Source of the DNA: UBA11612 sp965228575
Lineage (GTDB): Bacteria > Pseudomonadota > Alphaproteobacteria > Rhodospirillales > Rhodospirillaceae
DNA: 64,000 bases
Direction of reading: 5' to 3'
Assembly (NCBI GenBank): GCA_965228575.1
Contig: CBDDHW010000016.1
Span: 62,001-126,000, forward strand
In this document: piece by piece, positions 35,719 through 43,567 of the stretch
Layout of the letters: each line of letters starts with the position of its first letter
How positions within the stretch are numbered: the first letter of the stretch is position 1
Program-made: the position numbers and the translations under genes
Notes under the pieces: generated by a model
Seen by the model: only the letters and a program-made list of their open reading frames with translations
The model's database searches: none
Told to the model about the DNA's origin: nothing

Positions 35719-38700
35719 ATGCGGTTTTCGCGTCGGTTTACGACAAAGGGCAAGTCGCCGTACGACAAAATTGAATTCACGACAACTACAAGCGAAATCA
35801 GAAATCCCGACGGTACAGTCATTTTTCAGCAGAACAATGTCATAGTACCTGCATCCTGGTCGCAAGTGGCCTGCGACATTCTTGCTCAGAAATATTTTCG
35901 GCGCGCTGGAGTCCCCACAGCCTTAGAACCGGTTCCCGAGAATGATGTTCCAAAATTTTTGTGGCGAAAAAAACCTTCCGGCAATGTGCGCGATGGGTCA
36001 ACTGGGGCGGAAACTGATGCCCGGCAAATTTTTGATCGCTTAGCAGGTGCATGGACCTATTGGGGTTGGAAAGCTGGTTTCTTCGACGGTGAAGACGATG
36101 CCGCAACATATTTTGATGAAATGCGCTACATGCTGGCGCGCCAAATTGGCGCACCAAATTCTCCGCAATGGTTTAATACCGGTCTGCACTGGGCCTACGG
36201 TATAGATGGACCTGCGCAGGGGCATTTTTTTGTCGACTACCGCACAGGCGAACTCACTAAGTCTGACAGTGCTTATGAGCACCCCCAACCCCACGCTTGC
36301 TTCATCCAATCTGTGGATGACAACCTCGTTAATGAAGGCGGCATCATGGACCTTTGGGTTCGTGAAGGTCGCCTTTTTAAATACGGCTCAGGAACGGGAA
36401 CGAACTTTTCGGCACTTCGAGCAGCGGGCGAAAAACTGTCTGGTGGCGGAAAGTCCTCAGGGCTCATGAGCTGGCTTAAGATTGGTGATCGCGCGGCGGG
36501 GGCCATCAAATCTGGAGGTACAACACGGCGCGCGGCGAAAATGGTCATTTTGAATGTCGATCATCCCGATGTCGAAGAGTTCGTAGACTGGAAGGTTCGC
36601 GAGGAGCAAAAAGTTGCCGCCCTCGTCGCAGGGTCTCGCACTACGAGCAAACACCTTAATGCCGTTCTCCGCGCCTGCCGCGAGTGGGACGGGACTGATT
36701 CCAACAAGAAATTTGATCCCAAGGAGAATGCTCAACTGCGCAAGGAAATTAAATCTGCGCGTGCAGCAATGCTTCCGGAAAGCATCGTTCAACGAGCATT
36801 ACAACTTGCCCGTCAGGGGTTTACATCCATTGATTTCCCCGAGTTTGATACGGACTGGGACTCCGAAGCTTACGCAACCATGTCGGGTCAGAATTCCAAC
36901 AACAGTGTTCGCGTGACGGATGATTTTCTCAATGCCGTTGAGTCCGGCAGCGAATGGGAATTAAAAAGCCGCGTAGAAAACAACACGGTCAAGACAATCA
37001 AAGCACGCGATCTTTGGGACAAGATCGGCGAATCTGCCTGGCAGTGCGCAGACCCGGGCCTTCAATTCGATACAACCATCAACGACTGGCATACTTGCCC
37101 GCAGTCTGGCCGAATAAATGCGTCGAATCCGTGTTCAGAGTATATGTTTTTGGATAACACAGCGTGCAACCTTGCTTCGCTTAATCTTCTGACTTTTCGC
37201 AATCAAGATGGTTCTTTTGACGTCGCTGGTTTTGAGCATGCGGTGCGTCTGTGGACTGTGACGCTGGAAACATCAGTTCTTATGGCTCAATTTCCATCGA
37301 AGGAAATTGCGGCGCGTTCGTTCCGATATCGAACGTTGGGCCTTGGGTTTGCTAATCTTGGCGGCATTCTTATGGCGAATGGAACGGCGTACGATAGCAG
37401 GGAAGGTCGCGCACTTTGCGGTGCAATCAGCGCATTGATGACAGGGCAAGCCTACTCGACGTCTGCCGAAATCGCCGAGGAGAGCGGATCTTTTCCAGGC
37501 TACCCCGAAAATCAAAAAGACATGCTTCGAGTCATCCGGAACCATCGCAGGGCAGTTTATGGACATAAGGATGCTTACGAAGGGCTAAATACCACACCGC
37601 AGGCCCTCAACGCCGCAGATTGCCCGGATTCAAATCTTGTGGCAGCCGCAAAAGCTGCGTGGGATCGTGCGTTAGAATTGGGTTCGGCGCACGGCTTTCG
37701 GAACGCTCAAGTAAGCGTCGTTGCGCCAACTGGCACCATTGGTTTGGTGATGGACTGCGATACCACCGGAATTGAGCCAGATTTCGCTTTGGTAAAGTTT
37801 AAAAAACTCGCCGGCGGTGGGTACTTCAAGATTATCAATCGCGTGGTACCTATTGCTCTTCAAACACTAGGCTATAGCAAGTCTCAGATCGACGACATCG
37901 TTCTTTACGCCTTAGGACAGGCCAGCCTTAAGGGCGCCCCGGCAATCAACGCCACATCCTTGCAAGATCGCGGATTTGATCAAGATGCTCTTGAGATCAT
38001 TGAGAACGCGCTCGATCAGGCTTTCGACATAAAGTTCGTATTTAACCAATACACACTGGGTGAAGACTTTTGTCTCAATAAACTTGGCTTCACCGCCGAT
38101 CAATTGAACAATCCGTCCTTCAATATGTTGGAAGCGCTGGGTTTTTCACCGTCGGAAATAGAAGGCGCCAATGTTTATGTTTGCGGTGCAATGACGCTTG
38201 AGGGCGCTCCGCATATCAAGGAAGAACATTTACCCGTTTTCGATTGCGCTAGCCTCTGCGGCCGCACCGGACGGCGTGTTCTGTCGGTTCAGAGCCATAT
38301 TGCGATGATGGCAGCTGCACAGCCGTTTATCTCAGGGGCAATATCGAAGACCATTAACATGCCAAATTCCGCAACCATCGAGGACTGCAAACAGGCCTAT
38401 ATAGACTCGTGGAAAATGGGATTAAAGGCAAACGCACTTTACCGCGATGGCTCCAAATTGTCTCAACCTCTCGCGGCGACGGTCCTTGAGGAATTGGACG
38501 ATGAATCCGATGTTGCAGAGGAAATCACCGATTCTCCCTCACCGGGACGCGCAGAAATTGTTGCGGAACGTATAATTGAGCGTGTCGTCGCTCGCGAACG
38601 CAAACGCCTGCCCGACCGCCGCAAAGGTTACACGCAAAAGGCTTTGGTTGGCGGACACAAGGTATACTTGCGTACAGGTGAATACACCGATGGTCAGGTC

Positions 38701-39387
38701 GGTGAGATTTTTATCGACATGCACAAGGAAGGGGCGGCCTTCCGAAGTTTGATGAATAATTTCGCGATCGCGATATCCATTGGACTTCAATACGGCGTCC
38801 CCCTTGAAGAATATGTCGATGCATTCACGTTTACGCGCTTCGATCCTGCTGGCACCGTGGAGGGGAATTCGTCGATCAAGATGGCGACGTCAATTTTAGA
38901 CTATATTTTCCGCGAACTGGCGGTGAGCTACCTCGGTCGAAATGATCTTGCACATGCTGAAGCACACGATGTACTTCCGGACGCAATGGGAAATGGAGAG
39001 CGAGCGGAAGAACTACTTCAACTCGCGGAAAAAACCGTGTCTCAGGGTTTCATTCGCTCGTCCAACCTGTATTTCATCAAGCCACCAGCCAACAGCAGTT
39101 CCGTAGGCACAGATCCCACTACCTTACCAAGCACAGGAGCTGGTGCCACGGTCTCGCGAATGCCATCCGCCGCGGTCAATTCAGATACGGAGACATTCAC
39201 AGAAGAAGAAGTCCAACTCAACGTTCGCGTCACTGAAATGACCGGTTCACGTCGGAGTGCCTCACACGTGGCACGGATGAAAGGCTATGAAGGTGATGCT
39301 TGTAATGAATGCGGAAATTTCACGCTTCTGAGAAACGGTACATGCATGAAATGTGATACGTGCGGCGCAACTAGCGGGTGCTCATAA
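35719..39387 (+). CDS. nrdJ: Adenosylcobalamin-dependent ribonucleotide reductase (class II)
   Basis: Reduces ribonucleotides to deoxyribonucleotides using adenosylcobalamin, independent of oxygen; 1222 residues, the length of the large alphaproteobacterial form. Features include the N-terminal RRFTTKGKSPYD region, NSPQWFNTGL, HACFIQSVDDNL, the active-site NPCSEYMFLDNTACNLASLNL, and VAPTGTIGLVMDCDTTGIEPD. The C-terminal tail CNECGNF with CMKCDTC and GCS holds redox-active or zinc-binding cysteines. A second nrd system (class I) is not in the window. It stands 26 bp before the CD-NTase-like gene on the same strand. Confidence 0.96.
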   Translation: MRFSRRFTTKGKSPYDKIEFTTTTSEIRNPDGTVIFQQNNVIVPASWSQVACDILAQKYFRRAGVPTALEPVPENDVPKFLWRKKPSGNVRDGSTGAETDARQIFDRLAGAWTYWGWKAGFFDGEDDAATYFDEMRYMLARQIGAPNSPQWFNTGLHWAYGIDGPAQGHFFVDYRTGELTKSDSAYEHPQPHACFIQSVDDNLVNEGGIMDLWVREGRLFKYGSGTGTNFSALRAAGEKLSGGGKSSGLMSWLKIGDRAAGAIKSGGTTRRAAKMVILNVDHPDVEEFVDWKVREEQKVAALVAGSRTTSKHLNAVLRACREWDGTDSNKKFDPKENAQLRKEIKSARAAMLPESIVQRALQLARQGFTSIDFPEFDTDWDSEAYATMSGQNSNNSVRVTDDFLNAVESGSEWELKSRVENNTVKTIKARDLWDKIGESAWQCADPGLQFDTTINDWHTCPQSGRINASNPCSEYMFLDNTACNLASLNLLTFRNQDGSFDVAGFEHAVRLWTVTLETSVLMAQFPSKEIAARSFRYRTLGLGFANLGGILMANGTAYDSREGRALCGAISALMTGQAYSTSAEIAEESGSFPGYPENQKDMLRVIRNHRRAVYGHKDAYEGLNTTPQALNAADCPDSNLVAAAKAAWDRALELGSAHGFRNAQVSVVAPTGTIGLVMDCDTTGIEPDFALVKFKKLAGGGYFKIINRVVPIALQTLGYSKSQIDDIVLYALGQASLKGAPAINATSLQDRGFDQDALEIIENALDQAFDIKFVFNQYTLGEDFCLNKLGFTADQLNNPSFNMLEALGFSPSEIEGANVYVCGAMTLEGAPHIKEEHLPVFDCASLCGRTGRRVLSVQSHIAMMAAAQPFISGAISKTINMPNSATIEDCKQAYIDSWKMGLKANALYRDGSKLSQPLAATVLEELDDESDVAEEITDSPSPGRAEIVAERIIERVVARERKRLPDRRKGYTQKALVGGHKVYLRTGEYTDGQVGEIFIDMHKEGAAFRSLMNNFAIAISIGLQYGVPLEEYVDAFTFTRFDPAGTVEGNSSIKMATSILDYIFRELAVSYLGRNDLAHAEAHDVLPDAMGNGERAEELLQLAEKTVSQGFIRSSNLYFIKPPANSSSVGTDPTTLPSTGAGATVSRMPSAAVNSDTETFTEEEVQLNVRVTEMTGSRRSASHVARMKGYEGDACNECGNFTLLRNGTCMKCDTCGATSGCS

Positions 39388-39413
39388 ACCTGGCCGTCTG
39401 AAGGTAATACCGA

Positions 39414-40397
39414 ATGCCACTCCCCGTTGCCCTGGCCAAGACACCGCCTTCAGACCCTGTTCGAATATCGGGATTTCCAGAGCCCGCAATCGTACCCACG
39501 ATCGGCGCGTGTTTCGGAGAGTTTCTGAGGCGGGTCGTTCCAAGCCACACGGCATACTCCATAGCAAGAACCGTCTGCGAAGACGTTGTTCGGGCTCTTC
39601 GATCCGAATTGCGGCCCGACTGGGACGCAACTTCTGCGACAAGTCCGGCTCAACAATCAGACTATTTCATTGTGGGGTCGGTGGGTAAACGGTCAGCGAT
39701 TGCTCCCATTACAATCATCGACCTTCTTTACGTATTACCGGAAAAATTGATCGCACAAAAATCTGTGGACGCTCTGAAAATTGTTTGGGCGGTTATCAAA
39801 AATCGATATGCGGGCGTGACAATCACCGAAGCTGGGGTGCTTCTACAACGAGGTGATCATTGGGTGAAAATCATACCAGCATGCGAGCGTGGCGGAACAT
39901 TTCGAATTCCGGCGGAACCAACCACACAACGGTCGTCCGGTTGGGTGGTTATCAACCCGGTCGCAGAAGCGGCAACACTGCGACTGTCCGATAGTCTGTA
40001 TGGGGGCCGGCCTCGTCTCCTGCTTACGGCTCTTAAGGCATGGCGATCGCACGCCGACGTCCCAATCACCTCTTATGCGCTGGAGTTACTTGCGCAGGAA
40101 TTTTATTCAGGTTCACCGCGCCCATTCGACTTGGATCAAGCTCTCGCGGAATTTTGGGCTTGGACAAGGAAACGTACGCCGTGCGAACTCAAGCCTCCGG
40201 GCGGTCAGTCTACGTTGAGGATCGACGACAAGTGGCACAAGAAGGCGAAGGCCGCATACTGGCGAGCGATGCTCGCGGGCCATCACCTAAAAGAGGGCAA
40301 AGTGGTAGACGCAGCCCTTGAGTGGAAACAGAGCCTCGGGCCTATTTTTCCTGTTCCAGGAGATTCCGGGCCAACCGCACCGCCAATGTTCAAGTAA
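39414..40397 (+). CDS. CD-NTase/SMODS-like nucleotidyltransferase fold protein with degenerate active site
   Basis: 327-residue protein. The region FIVGSVGKRSAIAP (G88, S89) and IIDLLYVLP resembles the GS and DxD segments of bacterial CD-NTase (SMODS) enzymes. Later VKIIPA, GWVVINPVAEAATLR and LLLTALKAWRS fit the rest of the fold. Two of the three expected metal ligands appear replaced: isoleucine (I101) for the first aspartate of DxD and lysine (K152) for the third aspartate, leaving D103. The codons (ATC, AAA) are several changes from aspartate, so this is not a single error. It is probably a pseudoenzyme or has other chemistry. AAGG lies nine bases before the ATG. There is no effector gene, so it is not a CBASS operon. 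Confidence 0.6.
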   Translation: MPLPVALAKTPPSDPVRISGFPEPAIVPTIGACFGEFLRRVVPSHTAYSIARTVCEDVVRALRSELRPDWDATSATSPAQQSDYFIVGSVGKRSAIAPITIIDLLYVLPEKLIAQKSVDALKIVWAVIKNRYAGVTITEAGVLLQRGDHWVKIIPACERGGTFRIPAEPTTQRSSGWVVINPVAEAATLRLSDSLYGGRPRLLLTALKAWRSHADVPITSYALELLAQEFYSGSPRPFDLDQALAEFWAWTRKRTPCELKPPGGQSTLRIDDKWHKKAKAAYWRAMLAGHHLKEGKVVDAALEWKQSLGPIFPVPGDSGPTAPPMFK

Positions 40398-40587
40398 CTA
40401 ACGCCTCTGGATGTCGTACAGAGAGCGTGTGCAAAGAGTACCCGGTATCTCTGCAAGATCTTTGCGAATTCCCGTACCGGTGTCTGCATACCCAACAACC
40501 CACGCTCGCTAACGCTGGCAAAATTAGAGTATTCTAGGGGCGACTAGTAAACCGTGGCATACAATGTTGGATCAGGGAGATCGTGCA

Positions 40588-41055
40588 ATGGCGGACCGCA
40601 TAGAAACACGGCTCAATACTTTGGGCATTACGATACCAGAAGCTGCTGCACCGGTAGCGAACTATGCGCCATACGTTATAGCCAAAAACTTTATCTATGT
40701 TTCCGGTCAACTCCCGATGCAAGACGGAGCACTTCAACATACCGGTTTAGTCGGCAAAGAAGTCTCCGTTCAGGAGGGATACGAGGCAGCAAAACTTTGT
40801 GCAATAAACTTGATCGCGCAAGTAAAATCAGCGTGCGGCGGCGATTTGGACCGGGTGAAACGCGTGGTAAAATTGACCGGGTTTGTTGCATCTGGCAGCG
40901 ATTTTACCGAACATCCTGGCGTGGTGAACGGTGCTTCCGATTTAATGGTAGAGGTCTTTGGAGACGCGGGTCGGCATAGCCGAGCAGCTGTGGGCGCCTC
41001 GTCATTGCCGATGGGAGCCTCCGTTGAAGTCGAAGCCGTTTTCGAAATCGAATAG
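40588..41055 (+). CDS. RidA family protein
   Basis: Member of the YjgF/YER057c/UK114 family, here the longer subgroup (COG0251), 155 residues from the preferred ATG. RidA proteins hydrolyse reactive enamine/imine intermediates. LGITIPEAAAPVANYAPYV, VSGQLPMQDG and the C-terminal RAAVGASSLPMGASVEVEA are subgroup motifs; this subgroup often lacks the RidA arginine, so its substrate is uncertain. AGGGAG lies nine bases before the ATG at 40588; an ATG at 40564 adds eight residues. It precedes the COG3146 gene by 19 bp. Confidence 0.9.
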   Translation: MADRIETRLNTLGITIPEAAAPVANYAPYVIAKNFIYVSGQLPMQDGALQHTGLVGKEVSVQEGYEAAKLCAINLIAQVKSACGGDLDRVKRVVKLTGFVASGSDFTEHPGVVNGASDLMVEVFGDAGRHSRAAVGASSLPMGASVEVEAVFEIE

Positions 41056-41074
41056 AAAATAAAATTATAAACTA

Positions 41075-42289
41075 ATGGATGATGAGCGCCCGCGGGGCAA
41101 TTCCGAAGTCGCAGACGATTTGGAGATAAAAATTGTCCCCAGTATTCATAGAATACAATCAACGCAATGGGACTTTTGCGCGGGAATTGACAGCCCTAAT
41201 CACAATCCATTTCTAAGACATGCTTTTTTCAGTGCTCTAGAAGACTCAGGTTCGACGATTGCCAGCACAGGTTGGCAGCCGCAACACGTCGTTGTCGAAA
41301 ATGCCACCGGCGATGTACTAGCCTGCGCTCCACTATTTTTAAAGAACCACTCCTATGGAGAATATGTTTTCGACTGGGGGTGGGCGGAAGCATTTCAACG
41401 AGCTGGCGGACGATATTACCCAAAACTTCAATGCGCGGTGCCGTTCACTCCGGTCACGGGCCCGCGCCTTTTGGTGCAACCATCCCTCCCCGATGGACGC
41501 CGCCTTGAATTACAACATGGACTTTTAGGCGGAATGGTTGAGTTGGCACAACGCCTGAAGCTTTCCTCCTTGCACGTAACTTTTTCAACTGAGAACGAAC
41601 ATCTCACAATGGAAGATGTCGGATTGTTGTCGCGTTTGGGCGAACAGTATCATTGGGAGAACAAGGGGTATCTAAGGTTCGATGATTTTCTGGCCGATTT
41701 ATCCTCACGCAAACGAAAAAACATTCGCAAAGAGCGTGAGCGAGCCAACGCCTGTGGTGTAAAAATATTTACCGTCAGGGGAGATGACATAAAAACACAT
41801 CATTGGGATGCGTTTTATCAATTTTACATGAACACTTCAGATCGAAAGTGGGGTCAGGCTTATTTGACTCGTGAATTCTTCGATTTGGTATCGCAGCGCA
41901 TGGGCGACGCGGTCTTACTGATTTTAGGTGAAGCGGAGGACCAGCTCGTTTGCGGCGCGCTCAACTTTATCGGTAGCGATACCCTATACGGCAGAAATTG
42001 GGGCACGATTGTTGACTACCCCATGCTTCATTTTGAAGTGTGCTACTACCAAGCCATTAGCTATGCCATCGAAAATAAACTCAAGTGGGTTGAAGCTGGA
42101 GCGCAAGGGCCGCACAAGATTCAACGCGGTTACATGCCAAAACGGACGTACTCTTCCCACTGGATTGCTGACCAAGGCTTTCGAAACGCTGTAGCGGAGT
42201 TCCTTACTCAGGAACGAGACGCCATTAATTCGAACATTCAATTTCGAACAGACCTCGGACCTTTCAAGCGCACCGAAAATTCAGGATAG
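41075..42289 (+). CDS. GNAT-like acyltransferase, COG3146/DUF482
   Basis: 404-residue protein of the COG3146 (DUF482) family with a GNAT/FemAB-like fold, sometimes called a peptidogalycan biosynthesis protein. The specific reaction is unknown. NPFLRHAFFSALEDSGS, VFDWGWAEAFQRAGGRYYPKL, TPVTGPRLLV and KWVEAGAQGPHKIQRGYMPKRTYS (read in parts) are family signatures. RKRKNIRKERE is a basic helix typical of the group. It directly follows the RidA gene, so the two are probably co-transcribed. Confidence 0.88.
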   Translation: MDDERPRGNSEVADDLEIKIVPSIHRIQSTQWDFCAGIDSPNHNPFLRHAFFSALEDSGSTIASTGWQPQHVVVENATGDVLACAPLFLKNHSYGEYVFDWGWAEAFQRAGGRYYPKLQCAVPFTPVTGPRLLVQPSLPDGRRLELQHGLLGGMVELAQRLKLSSLHVTFSTENEHLTMEDVGLLSRLGEQYHWENKGYLRFDDFLADLSSRKRKNIRKERERANACGVKIFTVRGDDIKTHHWDAFYQFYMNTSDRKWGQAYLTREFFDLVSQRMGDAVLLILGEAEDQLVCGALNFIGSDTLYGRNWGTIVDYPMLHFEVCYYQAISYAIENKLKWVEAGAQGPHKIQRGYMPKRTYSSHWIADQGFRNAVAEFLTQERDAINSNIQFRTDLGPFKRTENSG

Positions 42290-42300
42290 CTATTTTTAAC

Positions 42301-42337
42301 TGTACCTGGTACAATTAAATATCTGGCCTGATTTAAT
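42301..42337. repeat. Two palindromes upstream of the RAYT gene
   Basis: TGTACC-T-GGTACA (42301-42313) is a perfect 13-base palindrome. It is immediately followed by ATTAAAT (42314-42320) and ATTTAAT (42331-42337), a second perfect inverted repeat with a ten-base spacer. Both end 19 bp before the RAYT start. They may be REP-like binding sites for the RAYT or its own operator. I saw no matching copy downstream of the gene. Confidence 0.55.
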
Positions 42338-42355
42338 CTTGATAAAGGACTTTAG

Positions 42356-43048
42356 GTGCCCCGGCGGCCGCGCACGTTTATCCCAAACCATCCAGTTCAT
42401 CTCGTCCAACGGGGCCACAATCAATCCCAGGTATTCCAGGGCCCCAAGGACGCAAAATCCTACTTGGGCTGGCTAGAAGAGGCGTCCATTCGGCATGGGA
42501 CAATGATTCATGCGTACGTCCTTATGCCGAATCACATTCACCTCGTTTTGACGCCCAAGTCTGAGAGCTCCCTTCCAGAAATGATGCGCCATGTTAACTG
42601 GCGATATAGCCGGTACGTAAACGCGGAGCATCAAAGATCGGGAAGTCTGTGGGATGGTCGATATAAGGCCTGCATCATTGACCCCAAAAATTACTTCTTT
42701 TCCTGCTGCCAGTACGTGGAATTAAATCCGGTGCGGGTGGGAATGACTGAGGATCCATCGACCTATAGATGGTCGAGCTTCAAGGTAAATGCGCTCGGTA
42801 TCGATAGCGCTCTGTTAACCCCTCACCCCCTCTATCTTACTCTTGGAGACTCTCGGGAAAAACGGGCGGCTGCGTACCGCGAAATTGTCTCTTCAGATCT
42901 TACAGAGACAACGATCGAAGCCATTCGCTCCGCGACGCTAGGTGGATGGGCGCTCGGGGACAAATCTTTTGAAGAGCGCGTCACGCGCCGCGCCGGACAA
43001 AATATGGCACCCAGAGGGCCCGGCCGGCCTTGGCCAAAGAAGCCTTAA
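42356..43048 (+). CDS. REP-associated tyrosine transposase-like protein (RAYT)
   Basis: 230-residue relative of the IS200/IS605 TnpA HUH endonuclease. The HUH motif is in MPNHIHLVLTP, the catalytic tyrosine in YVELNPVRVGM, and GSLWDGRYKACIID is the typical linker. RAYTs are usually single-copy, domesticated, and act on REP palindromes rather than moving as insertion sequences. The start is GTG at 42356, with AAAGGA about eight bases upstream. No terminal inverted repeats or partner gene are seen. It lies between COG3146 and yciA without disrupting either. Confidence 0.9.
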   Translation: MPRRPRTFIPNHPVHLVQRGHNQSQVFQGPKDAKSYLGWLEEASIRHGTMIHAYVLMPNHIHLVLTPKSESSLPEMMRHVNWRYSRYVNAEHQRSGSLWDGRYKACIIDPKNYFFSCCQYVELNPVRVGMTEDPSTYRWSSFKVNALGIDSALLTPHPLYLTLGDSREKRAAAYREIVSSDLTETTIEAIRSATLGGWALGDKSFEERVTRRAGQNMAPRGPGRPWPKKP

Positions 43049-43057
43049 TTGCCGGGG

Positions 43058-43459
43058 CTAAGTATCTTTATTTTTTATTTCGACGGGCTGACCATCGCTG
43101 TCAACAGCGACGTAAGTAAATAAGCCCTCAGTTACCAACAGCGATTCTCCGCTCCGCCGCCGGCGGACCCAAGTTTCTACTTCCAACGCGATTGACGTCC
43201 GCCCGATACGCGAAATACGCGTATAACAACTCACTTCATCGCCAACAAAAACGGGCCTGTGAAACTGCATCGCGTCTACCGCCACAGTTGCAGTTCGGCG
43301 ACCAGAATGAGTGCTCGCATGAATACCACCGGCAATATCCATTTGCCCTAGCACCCAGCCCCCAAAAATATGCCCATAAATATTGGTATCCGCGGGCATA
43401 GCCAGTACGCGGATCGATAGCTCACCAGAAGGGCTGGTTGGTTTTTCCTTGTCAGTCAT
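43058..43459 (-). CDS. yciA: Acyl-CoA thioesterase, YciA family
   Basis: Hotdog-fold thioesterase that hydrolyses acyl-CoAs, cytoplasmic, about 133 residues. IRVLAMPADTNIYGHIFGGWVLGQMD holds the conserved catalytic region (N-x-x-GHIFGGW-x-x-xQMD), and AVDAMQFHRPVFVGDEVSCY is the second family motif. ATG at 43459 is used; a TTG at 43465 is in frame. It is convergent with the RAYT gene and divergent from parE. Confidence 0.93.
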   Translation of the reverse strand: MTDKEKPTSPSGELSIRVLAMPADTNIYGHIFGGWVLGQMDIAGGIHASTHSGRRTATVAVDAMQFHRPVFVGDEVSCYTRISRIGRTSIALEVETWVRRRRSGESLLVTEGLFTYVAVDSDGQPVEIKNKDT

Positions 43460-43567
43460 CCTCAACTCGCAATAACAATGTCAATATATTGTATGGTGCC
43501 CTGGTCTCGCATACCTTGGCTAGCTTAAATCTACCGATTTGTACGTATCACGGAAAATACCAACACG

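Noticed and set aside
39414..40397. CBASS antiphage system
   Set aside because: The CD-NTase-like protein lacks two metal ligands, and no patatin, nuclease, membrane effector, HORMA, TRIP13 or E1/E2-like gene is next to it.
42356..43048. Active insertion sequence
   Set aside because: The HUH protein is a RAYT-type relative with no terminal repeats, no partner gene, no target duplication and no disruption of neighbours.
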